NCBI GenBank assembly: GCA_000507305.1 | Contig: DF239961.1 | Location: 102,190-166,189, forward strand | Source of the DNA: Breviolum minutum Mf 1.05b.01 | Lineage: Eukaryota; Sar; Dinophyceae; Suessiales; Symbiodiniaceae | Direction of reading: 5' to 3' | Length of the DNA: 64,000 nucleotides | Shown: piece by piece, positions 37,801-49,800 of the stretch | How positions within the stretch are numbered: the stretch's first letter is position 1 | Layout of the letters: the number at the start of each line of letters is the position of its first letter | Notes under the pieces: generated by a model | What the model saw: the letters and a program-made list of their open reading frames with translations, nothing else | What the model was told of the DNA's origin: nothing | Databases searched by the model: none | Translations under genes and position numbers: made by a program

Positions 37801-40800
37801 CCCCGCTGGCCATTTCACATTGTCCAGGCTCTGATTGAACACTTCTCCAAAAGTCAGACTTTGAAGGCCTGCAGGCCATGCAACTTTGTCCAGGCTCTGA
37901 TTGAACTCATATCCAAAAGTCAGACTTTGAAGCCCCGCTGGCCATTTCACATTGTCCAGGCTCTGATTGAACACTTCTCCAAAAGTCAGACTTTGAAGGC
38001 CTGCAGGCCATGCAACTTTGTCCAGGCTCTGATTGAACTCATATCCAAAAGTCAGACTTTGAAGCCCCGCTGGCCATTTCACATTGTCCAGGCTCTGATT
38101 GAACACTTCTCCAAAAGTCAGACTTTGAAGGCCTGCAGGCCATGCAACTTTGTCCAGGCTCTGATTGAACTCATATCCAAAAGTCAGACTTTGAAGCCCC
38201 GCTGGCCATTTCACATTGTCCAGGCTCTGATTGAACACTTCTCCAAAAGTCAGACTTTGAAGGCCTGCAGGCCATGCAACTTTGTCCAGGCTCTGATTGA
38301 ACTCATATCCAAAAGTCAGACTTTGAAGCCCCGCTGGCCATTTCACATTGTCCAGGCTCTGATTGAACACTTCTCCAAAAGTCAGACTTTGAAGGCCTGC
38401 AGGCCATGCAACTTTGTCCAGGCTCTGATTGAACTCATATCCAAAAGTCAGACTTTGAAGCCCCGCTGGCCATTTCACATTGTCCAGGCTCTGATTGAAC
38501 ACTTCTCCAAAAGTCAGACTTTGAAGGCCTGCAGGCCATGCAACTTTGTCCAGGCTCTGATTGAACTCATATCCAAAAGTCAGACTTTGAAGCCCCGCTG
38601 GCCATTTCACATTGTCCAGGCTCTGATTGAACACTTCTCCAAAAGTCAGACTTTGAAGGCCTGCAGGCCATGCAACTTTGTCCAGGCTCTGATTGAACTC
38701 ATATCCAAAAGTCAGACTTTGAAGCCCCGCTGGCCATTTCACATTGTCCAGGCTCTGATTGAACACTTCTCCAAAAGTCAGACTTTGAAGGCCTGCAGGC
38801 CATGCAACTTTGTCCAGGCTCTGATTGAACTCATATCCAAAAGTCAGACTTTGAAGCCCCGCTGGCCATTTCACATTGTCCAGGCTCTGATTGAACACTT
38901 CTCCAAAAGTCAGACTTTGAAGGCCTGCAGGCCATGCAACTTTGTCCAGGCTCTGATTGAACTCATATCCAAAAGTCAGACTTTGAAGCCCCGCTGGCCA
39001 TTTCACATTGTCCAGGCTCTGATTGAACACTTCTCCAAAAGTCAGACTTTGAAGGCCTGCAGGCCATGCAACTTTGTCCAGGCTCTGATTGAACTCATAT
39101 CCAAAAGTCAGACTTTGAAGCCCCGCTGGCCATTTCACATTGTCCAGGCTCTGATTGAACACTTCTCCAAAAGTCAGACTTTGAAGGCCTGCAGGCCATG
39201 CAACTTTGTCCAGGCTCTGATTGAACTCATATCCAAAAGTCAGACTTTGAAGCCCCGCTGGCCATTTCACATTGTCCAGGCTCTGATTGAACACTTCTCC
39301 AAAAGTCAGACTTTGAAGGCCTGCAGGCCATGCAACTTTGTCCAGGCTCTGATTGAACTCATATCCAAAAGTCAGACTTTGAAGCCCCGCTGGCCATTTC
39401 ACATTGTCCAGGCTCTGATTGAACACTTCTCCAAAAGTCAGACTTTGAAGGCCTGCAGGCCATGCAACTTTGTCCAGGCTCTGATTGAACTCATATCCAA
39501 AAGTCAGACTTTGAAGCCCCGCTGGCNTGGCCATTTCACGCTGGCCAGGTGCTGATCAAATTGTTTTTTCAAGCGTCAAGCGTTGAAGGCCAGCTGGCCA
39601 TTTCACGTTGTCCAGATTCTGGTTGAACCCTGGTCCAAAAGTTAAGTTTTGAAGGCCTGCTGGCCATTTCACGTTGTCCCAGCTCTGATTAAACTCTCTT
39701 CCAAAAGCTAAGCTTTGAAGGCCTGCAGGCCATGCAACTTTGTCCAGGCTCTGATTGAACTGAAATCCAAAAGTCAAACTTTGACGCCCTGCTGGCCATT
39801 TCACATTGTCCACGTTCTGATTGAACTCTTCTCCAAAAGTTAAGCTTTGAAGGCCTGCAGGCCATGCAACTTTGTCCAGGCTCTGATTGAACTCATATCC
39901 AAAAGTCAGACTTTGAAGGCCTGCTGGCCATTTCACGTTGTCCAGGTTCTGATTGAACTCTCTTCCAAAAGTCAAACTTTGAAGGCCTGCAGGAAATGCA
40001 ACTTTGTCCAGGCTCTGATTGAACTGAAGTCCAAAAGTCAAACTTTGAAGGCCTGCAGGCCATGCAACTTTGTCCAGGCGCTGATTGAACTGCAATCCAA
40101 AAGTCAAACTTTGAAGGCCTGCTGGCCATTTCACGTTGTCCAGGTTCTGATCAAAATGTTCTGAAAAATTGAAGGTGCGAAGGCTGTCTGGCAAACTTTG
40201 TACGAGTGCAGGAGGTTGGTCAATCAATCCTGTCAGTTTTGCAATCCCAATCAACGAAAACTCTTCATCCGCAACGCTGTATCCTTGGACAAACTGCCAA
40301 GCAGCAATCAAATCAATGGGTACGTAGGTAGCCGACACCTTTGGCTGTTCACCCCCAAGTCCTTGTTGGTGCAGACTTTCATTCAGAACAAGCCTTGAAG
40401 TATTGTGTGACACAACCAACTGAAGGCCTGGCTTTGATGGAACTTTGTTCAAAATCATTTTCCACAAATCACGGCCAAACATGGAGCCTGCCACATGCAA
40501 TGTCAACATGCATTCGCCGCACAAGTTCAGCACCTCCACGTGCAGTTCAAGCCCTTCTCCCACACCGACGGTGCGACTGGCACCATCCATGGTGCGACAA
40601 CGCTTCTTCTTCGGCAAGCACGACATGATGATGTTTTCATCCCATCACTGACAACTCCAAGCCAAAAGGACCAGGTCCAAGGTGTTTGTTGAGGCTGAAT
40701 ATTAGTACTGTTGATGGAAGAAATTCTGCACCAGTTGATATCGTAAATATGTCATTATTTACAGGGTCTCTTACATCCCAGGTGGTGCAGGATTTCTTCC

Positions 40801-43800
40801 ATCAACAGTATTAAATTATTGGCTGTAGATTGATTTAGACTTATCCAATCCAATCAACAACCCACAAACAACCATCAACAAGCAAATCGCAACCAACGGA
40901 AAGCTCCGTTTCACTATACTAGATCTTTTGGTGATTCGTTTTGGAATGTTACACCCCTGAAAATTAACGACTGGAACCTAAGAATCACTCAATTGAAAAG
41001 GAAATTCGTTTAAACCATCCACATCCATTTTGGGTTCGGCCGCCATTAATCCTTATATGGCTTGATATAATCCCTATATGACTTGGTAGCAAATAACTAG
41101 GGTCAATTGGTCACTCAACAGGATCGGCAGACCTGCAGTCGACCGAACTTCTTGGACAAGCGGTTGGCGACCAGCGTGCCGATGCCCGCCAAGAAGTACA
41201 AGGAAGCAAAGACAGCCTTCGTTCGTTACTCATAGGATCCATGTATGGTATATTTACCTACATTTAGTGGATTTGTATGATAAATGTAGCAAAATATACC
41301 ATACATGGATCCTATGGGTTATACTGTATATACTTGCTATGCTCAAGCAACCCCCCTAACGTACCCCCCTCAGAAATACAGCTTGAATTTTCGGCCTTAT
41401 TAAGGGAAACCAATGGTTTTCATATGTTTTCATAAGCCCTTTAATAAGGCCTTATTTCTGGCGGGGTTGGTTAATTAGCCATAGTCATTTGGTTCAAAGC
41501 ATGGGGACAACGAGAATGGCGCGTCAGTAGGTGGTGAAGACTTACAAAGACACATCAACAGTTCATTGCCAGCAGGGCAGTTTGGGTTTGTGAGTACCAC
41601 AAAAAATCATCGAAAAATACATGCAATTTCGGACCCACAACCAAAAACACAACACACAACACACATGTGCAATCGGCATCTTTTCAACGGCACCTGCAGC
41701 AAAATTGGCTGAATATGACCTTCCTCTTTGAAAAATACGGGAAAGAACTTCACCTCAACACGAATCTTGGACCGTTATGCGACTGGGCGCTGGGACCCGA
41801 TGAAAAGCCCCACGTTTTTGATACGGTATGCTGTATTGAAAAGATTGGTAATTGTCAATGAGAAACGGCATTCGTATTCCAGATGCAAATATGAAGTGTC
41901 AACAAAATCCTTGACATGTGTACATAAACAAGAACACATTGAAGAAATTATTTGCATGATATGCTTTTGGACTCCAAAATTCCTATTGAAAAGGTATTCA
42001 GAACACCTCAAAATCCACTCTCAAGTCCAGGTTTTGGAGATGTGCAATATGCTTTCTGAAGCTTTTTGGACTTTGCCCATGTGTAATGCACTGCTGAGCA
42101 TCTGTCATGCCAGCTCCAAACGTAAGGATCAGCTCGTTGATAAACATCACCTTGGTCGGGATAAACGAAATACAGCTTGTTTGGCAAACGTGAACCAAAT
42201 GAAACCCTGCAATAGTCAAGTGGGGTATTGGTATCAACCACAACATCACCTGAGCCTGCAACGTGCTCAAGGCTGTGTCTCAACAAATCAATCAATTCTG
42301 GGGCAAGGATGGAGGATGGCATGTCTGACATAGCTTGTTTGGGAAACTCAGAAAATACCCTCCTAGAAACTAACAGTAACATATCCCATCAAACATCCCT
42401 TTTGAAGATGTTTTTTTTTAATTTTCCTTTGGGAATCGGTGGGATGTGTTAGTTCCCTGGAGTGTATCCCCCAACAGGAACCAGAATTCAAGTTTTGCAT
42501 GACCTACATCACATTCATTGTGACCTTTGCAGCCAAAGACACGAGTCGTACGCGTGGAACGGTCACCAATCCGAAACAAGTGGATTTGTCCTGAGTGTCC
42601 AAATGAGTCGCGAAAAAAAACAGCCTTACTTTCCATGAAATCCTGGTTGTTTAATAGGGATCCTTCTAATGGTTTACGATAATCCCCTCACAACTGGGTA
42701 GGAAATGTCATCCCCTAGACCCTAAGCAACCCGGAGTCAACCAGGCTTTCTTCGATTGCTCTGTGATGGGCGCTTTGGTTGGGGTAGTATTTTGGACTTT
42801 GGTGGGTTTCGTGCTGCGTTTATGAAGGGGATTACTTGGAACAAGTGATAAGTGGACATTCCCCCGCTCTCCCAGTTAACAGAAACCTAGAAAACCAAAT
42901 GAACTAACCTTTGGCTGTCATAGGTTTTGGCAAAATTCGTCAATATTTTTTGTTTCCCCTGCCGATGACATCTCGTTATCTATCAAGATGAGTGATGCTA
43001 CTTTTGGAAAAGTAAGACTGACTAGTGGCCTAGTAAACACTAAGAAATTAATCTACGGCAAATGATTCAGTGTGCAGTGGCAATATATAGAGAAAGTGGC
43101 TTAGCTTGACAAAGCCATCAGTGATTTGTCAAAAAATGACTATATAATTGTAACTGAACTGCCGGGTAGTTTGGTCCCTGTTGGTGAACTTTTTCCAAGT
43201 GGACATGGACAGGAAAACACACACTAAGATATGGAAGAAAACGACGGGAGATCAGTGAGAAATTAGAGGAATTTGAAGGAAGGCTACAATCATAGTATGT
43301 CCCGGTTCCCGCTTTGTGCAACCATTCTTGTGTATGCATGCATATATACATATCATATATATTTTTGTATAATTATATATAAATATATGTATATATGATC
43401 AAGAATCGAGACTATCCTATTCACTCCCCTTTGTTCGCTTTGGTGGTTCTTAATCAGCGCACCTCATACCTGATCTTGTTGTGTTTCTCAAACCTTCTAG
43501 ATTCCCCACGAAATGACTTGTGTTTTCCTGAGAAACTGGAGACGTATAAACAATGGATGTTGATGCTTAATGACAGGGAACCACGGCCAGCCACAACAAA
43601 TCCCTCTACCCATGGAGACAAACTTTTGATCCATTTCTTGGCAGGCTTAGCCGTATGAGCTTGAAACAGAAACACTCGGATCTCATGATCTCAATCTCAT
43701 GTTCATAGAACCATGTCTGACACAAAATAAAGCCCGTACAAGAAGAATCATGCTCTCATTTTATGCATGTATCCTTTATGTACCGTAAAAACAAGGCCTT

Positions 43801-46800
43801 GGATTGTTTTGGAAAAAAACATCACTGGAGGATTTTGTTCGTTCCCTAAACTGTGACAGCCCATGGCACACTGCGAAGTCTCTGTGATTCCACAAGGTTG
43901 TGCTGCAAATGGACCTCGGCTTTTCGTTGCATAACAAAACGTAGCCAGTCTAGTGTTGCTGGTGTTACTGTGAAGATCAAAGCACATCCCTACGCAACAT
44001 TCTTGAATCCATTTAAGGGTTGCAAAATTAAATGGCCCTTGGTAGATTATACATCAAGTTCGATTTGCTTCAGGCTCTTTCAAGAAATGGTGACTTGCGA
44101 CGAAAACAATATAGAAACAGCCCTCAAATCCAAGGCAACCATGAACCTTTCATTATATATCACCTATCGCTGCTAAGTCAATAAAAAGATACCACCTGCA
44201 ATGAAACCAACGTGAACCCACGGTGACACCAAACATCCACGTTCCTACAGGGACCTCAGAAGTGCAGTCCGTGAGCTTCAATATTTTCTCATGTATCAGG
44301 TATAATGCAATATCACAAAAATATGGTGTGAATCCGTTGTACATGTTGACACCGATAGAATCAAATAGGATGCATCATTATTCTAAATTCTAAGTATCTA
44401 TGCATGCATGCATGCATGGATGGATGGATGGATGGATGGATGGATCGATGGATAGGTGCGTCCGTGCGTGCATGCTTGCACGCGTGCATGCCAGTGTATG
44501 GTGATGCATGGTAATGGTAAGGTATGACAATTTGAGGTAGTTGATTGTAATGGAATGTATTGTCATTGTATTGTTGGAGTGATTATATGCAGTGTAATGA
44601 CGGTCCGCAGACCCTTCCATTTCAAAACTCTTGAAATACCATGAAATTTCCATCTCCTCCATCCACCAATATTTCAAAGATTCTTCGAATCCTCCTTACC
44701 CGAACCAGTCCACATATTTGCCTAATATCATCCATGTATAATGGTAGGTATATTTATACCTACATTTGGCTTATATTTATGGTAAATGTACGTAACATAA
44801 CATACCAGTCCCATGGATGCGTCATGGGATATGGTTTGGACACCCCAACAGTTCCATGGTTCATCGACTCAATCGACTCCCGAATTTCCAGTCCAAGAAG
44901 CTGCTTCAGAGGATTCACCCAAAGCATAACGATCATGCATCAAAAGACATGGAACGGTCGCTATCAATGATCTCGGTGTTGCGCCCCGGCGGGACCCCCA
45001 AATGGGTTGTTGGACATACAAACGAAGCATGGTTCAGAAATCCAGCGAGAAAACCACCGTTGGGATGTATAAACCCTGCTAAATTTGATGAACTACCAAC
45101 CTCGACTGGTGCTTGCCGGATTTCTGGTTGCCATCAACAGTATGTCTTGTCGGTTTCAAGTTGCTTTTTCGTCAGGTGGGGGATTCCTGTTGATGGAAGA
45201 TTTTTATCGTGCATGTATAGGACTTCTCCTTTTGGATGCTTTTTTCGGATGACTGAGTTGTTAAGATTCCATCAGTTTGGGAAAGTTTTTAAGGGACATC
45301 TGAATCTATTTAATATAGGATTTCAGGAGAGCCACCTTCCGAACTCCTTGGATGTCTCCGACTCAACGCCTCACTAATCGATACTTTTGGATTCTTTAAA
45401 TAGAATGCACTACCTAAGCTGATATGTCAAAGGCACCAACCTGTTGGCAGTCATGAGTTGTGCTGCCCTCTTTTTAAGCCGACAGTTGCACCCAGTATAG
45501 GTGCAATATCATCTTTTTTGTTTGAAGTCGTCAGTAGTAATCGACATGTTGGTGTATGATGTACACGCGTGATTTCGGCAGATTAGGCATTGCTGATCTT
45601 GAAGGAGGCATTGACGAGAGGCTGCAAAAACCCAACAAAATTTCAGCTCAAAAAAACTTGCAGCTTGGCATTTTGAAAGTTTCGGCTTCTGCCGAAACTT
45701 TCGCAAACACCAGATCTCCAAGTTTTTAGCTTCACCTTCGCTTCCCTTGGGACTTTTTCGGCTGCCGAGGTGCAAAAACACGCCCACAACAATCACCTTG
45801 GCAGGCGAGAAAACTCGTGGGAATTTTCCTGGCAAATCTTAAGGGTGTCATCACCATCCCATTGCCAATGGTAAGTGTCCTGCATGCAAGAATGACCCTT
45901 ATCCCAGATCCCTGTCCCACAAAGCTTGTAGAATTAAAAATTATTCCGATCTGGTGGGAAAAATATCAACAAACATACAAATATCGAGTGGAAAAAATCA
46001 GTTGACACTAGATGCCAAATAGGACTTAGATTTACTTCAGAAAAACTGAATCATATCATATCCACAAGTATCTGAGAAATGCCAGATCTGATTCTGGAGT
46101 GTTTTTGCGCTGAAACCTTGCATCGCCAAAGGCACCACTTTCATAGAAAATGGTGACCAGCTATTACCAGTGGCAGCAAACACGAATAGACCCAAGAGTG
46201 GTCCCACAGCAGCAGCCACACCTGACGATGATGAACATCCAAACGTTGGGCAACAGGGAATCTGTTGGAATCTAATATGTGGGATATGTGTGAAATGCAT
46301 TCACCTATAGCTATAGCTACTAAGTGATCGTTAGTGGCAAACCCCCACTTTTAGGGTTCTTCTTTCAGATTGGTCGAAACATGTTTTCAAAAAACATGTA
46401 AAAGTTAAAAACTGTCGACTTTGTGAAAAACATCTGTAAAAAATTGTGGACTTTGTGAAAATGATGGGAAGAACGACAATGATGGATGCTTGGAAAACCT
46501 AGTGCACCATTTGTTTGACAACTGTGGCTGTTTTAAGGGGAAAAGTTGATGGAAATTAACAGCAGCTGCTTTTCCAGGTGGATGTATTTTTCCTCTACCT
46601 ACCTCACCTCCAACGGACGCGTTCATGGATTCCACGTCGCTGCGGCGTCCCGCAGGGCAGGAGTCGTCCATCAAGGCCACCAAGGGCCCGTTGATGATGC
46701 CGTCACACACACCTTGCCTTGGGAAACTTCGGTCCGGGTGGAGGATGGAGAGATAGGCCACCTACAATGATGGGGTCCCAAAGCCTGATTATAATATGGG

Positions 46801-49800
46801 GGCTCCAAATCTTTTTGTTTTGGGGATGTTGTTCTGTTCTTTTCCATGTCTTGGTTGTTTTTTTCGTTATAAATGAAGTTATTATTATAACATACCTTCA
46901 CTCCAAGTTTATAGGGGTGAAATGGGAAACTGCAGGGAAAGCCCATGGATTTTCGGCGATTTACAGAGGTTATGACTCCATTTATAACTACTAGGTGGCC
47001 CTGGCCCGCCTTGTAGGCACACTATATAAAGCACCAACCTGGAAAGCCTTGAAATGAGGCCAATTTAAGGCGGGATTCCCCTGCTACCGTACCAGGGCCG
47101 TACCATTTGGTATTATCTGACCTAGCAAATAGATATGATAATTATATAATTGATAGATATTTGTGATTGTTCGTTTTGTAGGGGAGTGGAAACAGAAAAC
47201 ATCTTGTTTCCCTGTTGCTGTGTTTACTTGCATAGTATTGTTTGGCCGCCAACAAGTGGGAAACATTCTGTTCAGTTTGCTTCCATCATGGAAGCCCTTA
47301 GTGACAGGCTAGGAAAAAGAACAACAAAATTTAAAAAACAAGCGACTTATATTTGCTGGCCCTGCAGGACTGCAGGTAGCTCAGCTTTGTCATTTGTGCA
47401 TATCCAGGGAAAAAAGTGGTTCCCTAATAGTCAGAGACATCTCCGATATGCTTCCTATAGGGTCAAACAGGAACACAGGACATGCAGTGACAGGGGCTCA
47501 ACGAATCAAAGAGTTCTAGCTCCCAAAAAATTAGTGCTAGCAAATGCTCCTCGGAATCGTTCAAGAATGGTTCAAGTAAGGGAGACAAGCTGAACGCATC
47601 TTTTAAGGAAAGCAAGCTTTCCTTTTAAACCTGCGGGTAGCCCAGTGGCAGGGCAAGGGCAGCACAAAGCAGAACGAATGGCACGAAGTCCTGTGAGGAG
47701 TGGACATGTCTAGAATTGTCTTAGATTGTCAACCAAAAAAGTTTAAACGTCCATTTCCAAACCCATATGATCCATCTAAGGTATATTTATCCACATGTGG
47801 CTTATTTTTATGCGAAGCGTAGGTAAATATACCATACATGGATTGTTTCGCGACTTGGTTGAGTCCTTTGGCTTAGCAGTAATCACCGCCAGCAGCAAAC
47901 AGCCCGCTGACAGCACGCTGAGGCAATTGCCTATCCTGCGTTTGATTTTTTTTAGCTGAAACCGCAACGTCTAGGCCGTTTCACACATCAAGACCAGAAT
48001 TTTATAAGATGTTTACAGGTTTATTTCAAGTTGTCCAATTCATTTACTGGGCATTGATCCATGTGCATGCGTATGGGGCTCCACCATGAGTTGTGATGGA
48101 AGACAAGATGTTTTAGCTTTTGTATACAGGGGTCATTATATGACACCAACCCAAAACAATGCACTATTATAACGGAGATCCTTCCAATTTACCATACATG
48201 TGCATTGTTTGATTTCCCCCAGGTAATTGAATGACCCCTGGTATATACAAGAAACATCAAAATGTCGCAGACATGGCTTCATCAGACTCAGTCAATCATC
48301 AGATTCCAGCAACTTCTTCGGCGAGAATTCTCCTAGGTCCGTCCCCTTTTTCGGTTTTCGGTTTTGGCCATGTCCGAAAAAAAAAAAAAAAACTACCACC
48401 CAAATCCATCTCCTAATGCAAGCTCTTCTTGACCATTTGTCTGCCTCAGGTCTGATGGTAAAAACCATTCAACTCTCATCCATTGAAGTGATAGGGTAAT
48501 GCGTTGATACAAGCAATATGCTTCATTGGAACCATAGGGATTCTGCATGTGTCGAAATGTTTTCTATGAGATATTGGAAGTACAAGCCGCCAAGCCCATG
48601 TTGATAGCATGTTCTTTGGATGATTGTGGCATGTTACAGCAGTATACTGTATTCTAAACTATGTGCACATGGCCTCTGTAGGTCTCCGTAGGTATGAATG
48701 TGTAGGCGTTTTGAAGGAGCAAACACATGAACTATCACACGACAAGTATATACCTACATATTGCTTGAGATACAACACACCAGCATCAAACTATATGAAA
48801 GAAGCATGTATGCAATCACAAAGAAGGAATCCACCTCAAATAGTGGTTTCTCTACATCGTACTAGCTGTACCCGTTGGTCAGACATGGGAACTGATACTT
48901 CATAAACTCCCATGGGTCCAAATCTTGGCCAAGTTGCAATGTAACCTGCTGGCATAGCACTAACCAAATTTGCCAGACCTTGCAATCCTTCTGCAAATCC
49001 CACGTCAAATTTATTGCCACCCACCTTGTGCAGCGTTACAAAGGAGTTCAGGAAACATAGGCTGCAGGGTTTTACTAATAAGTATAATATAAGTGTCTTA
49101 ACGTTTGGATAGTGAAGACCACCTCAACCCTCAACACAAAAAAATCCTTTTCCCCAGGATGTTCACAAAATCAAAATAGCACCATAACTACTTACGGTGA
49201 AACATCTGAAAGCTTGAAGTGCTGCTCAGCAACCAACAACAGGAAGGATGGCAACCTCGGACTATCTGTTTGTTGTTTTGCAGTTTCCTTCACTGACAAA
49301 ACATCCTGAGGTTGTGGTGCTATGACAGGAATGGTAATCTCAATACGTCTATAAGCATCAGCACTTATTCTTTGTAAACTACCAATGTAGATTCGTTGTT
49401 TTTGTAGATTCCGGAAGCTACTCTTTGCTTCCCATCTTACCCAGCAAAACACATCATCCCCTTGTTCTTAGCTCTTTGGTTACTGCAATATGACTGCCTA
49501 AAAATAGCCAAGTATACCTCTGGATCTTCACTTTGTGTCCAAGTAGCACTGTCATCATGTAAAGCCCCATGCCCATGCGATACAAGGCAGTGGCAATGAT
49601 ACCACAAATCCTCAAGCGGAGTCTTCAAAAAGGAAACTCTGAGGAAATCTCTGGAGAAACGATGATGGAAGCTGATGTCAGTCAGATCTAAGAGGGATGA
49701 AGAAGCATCTGCCCATGGTTACTGTAGACTTCTTAAGGGTCTCGCTTGTATCCCAAGTGTTGTTGGAAAAGCTACCAGGATCCGCCAATAAAACGAAAAA

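Noticed and set aside
39532..39534. ATG starting a 700-codon FNIP reading frame
   Set aside because: It arises only from the frame at the N junction (AAATGG read as ATG); the true start is 40626.
37531..39555. 674-codon open frame on the plus strand
   Set aside because: It is the antisense of the FNIP array; a 132-bp unit without stops on one strand leaves the other open too. The minus strand has the conserved module, the start and the diverged flanking modules.
41667..41861. Plus-strand frame containing MTFLFEKYGKELHL
   Set aside because: It mirrors the minus-strand transporter exon 41694-41753 (VKFFPVFF), which fits the neighbouring exons in phase and family.
41728..42333. 201-codon plus-strand frame
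   Set aside because: Antisense to two transporter exons and an intron, with no motif of its own.
42160..42360. Long minus-strand frame with PELIDLLRHSLEHVAGSGDV
   Set aside because: Very protein-like, but the transporter exons at 43852 and 42103 join without it in phase across one membrane helix, so it is either intronic chance or an alternative exon; not listed as a gene.
44401..44490. GCAT/GGAT run as a replication or recombination signal
   Set aside because: It is an ordinary tetranucleotide microsatellite; nothing else supports a function.
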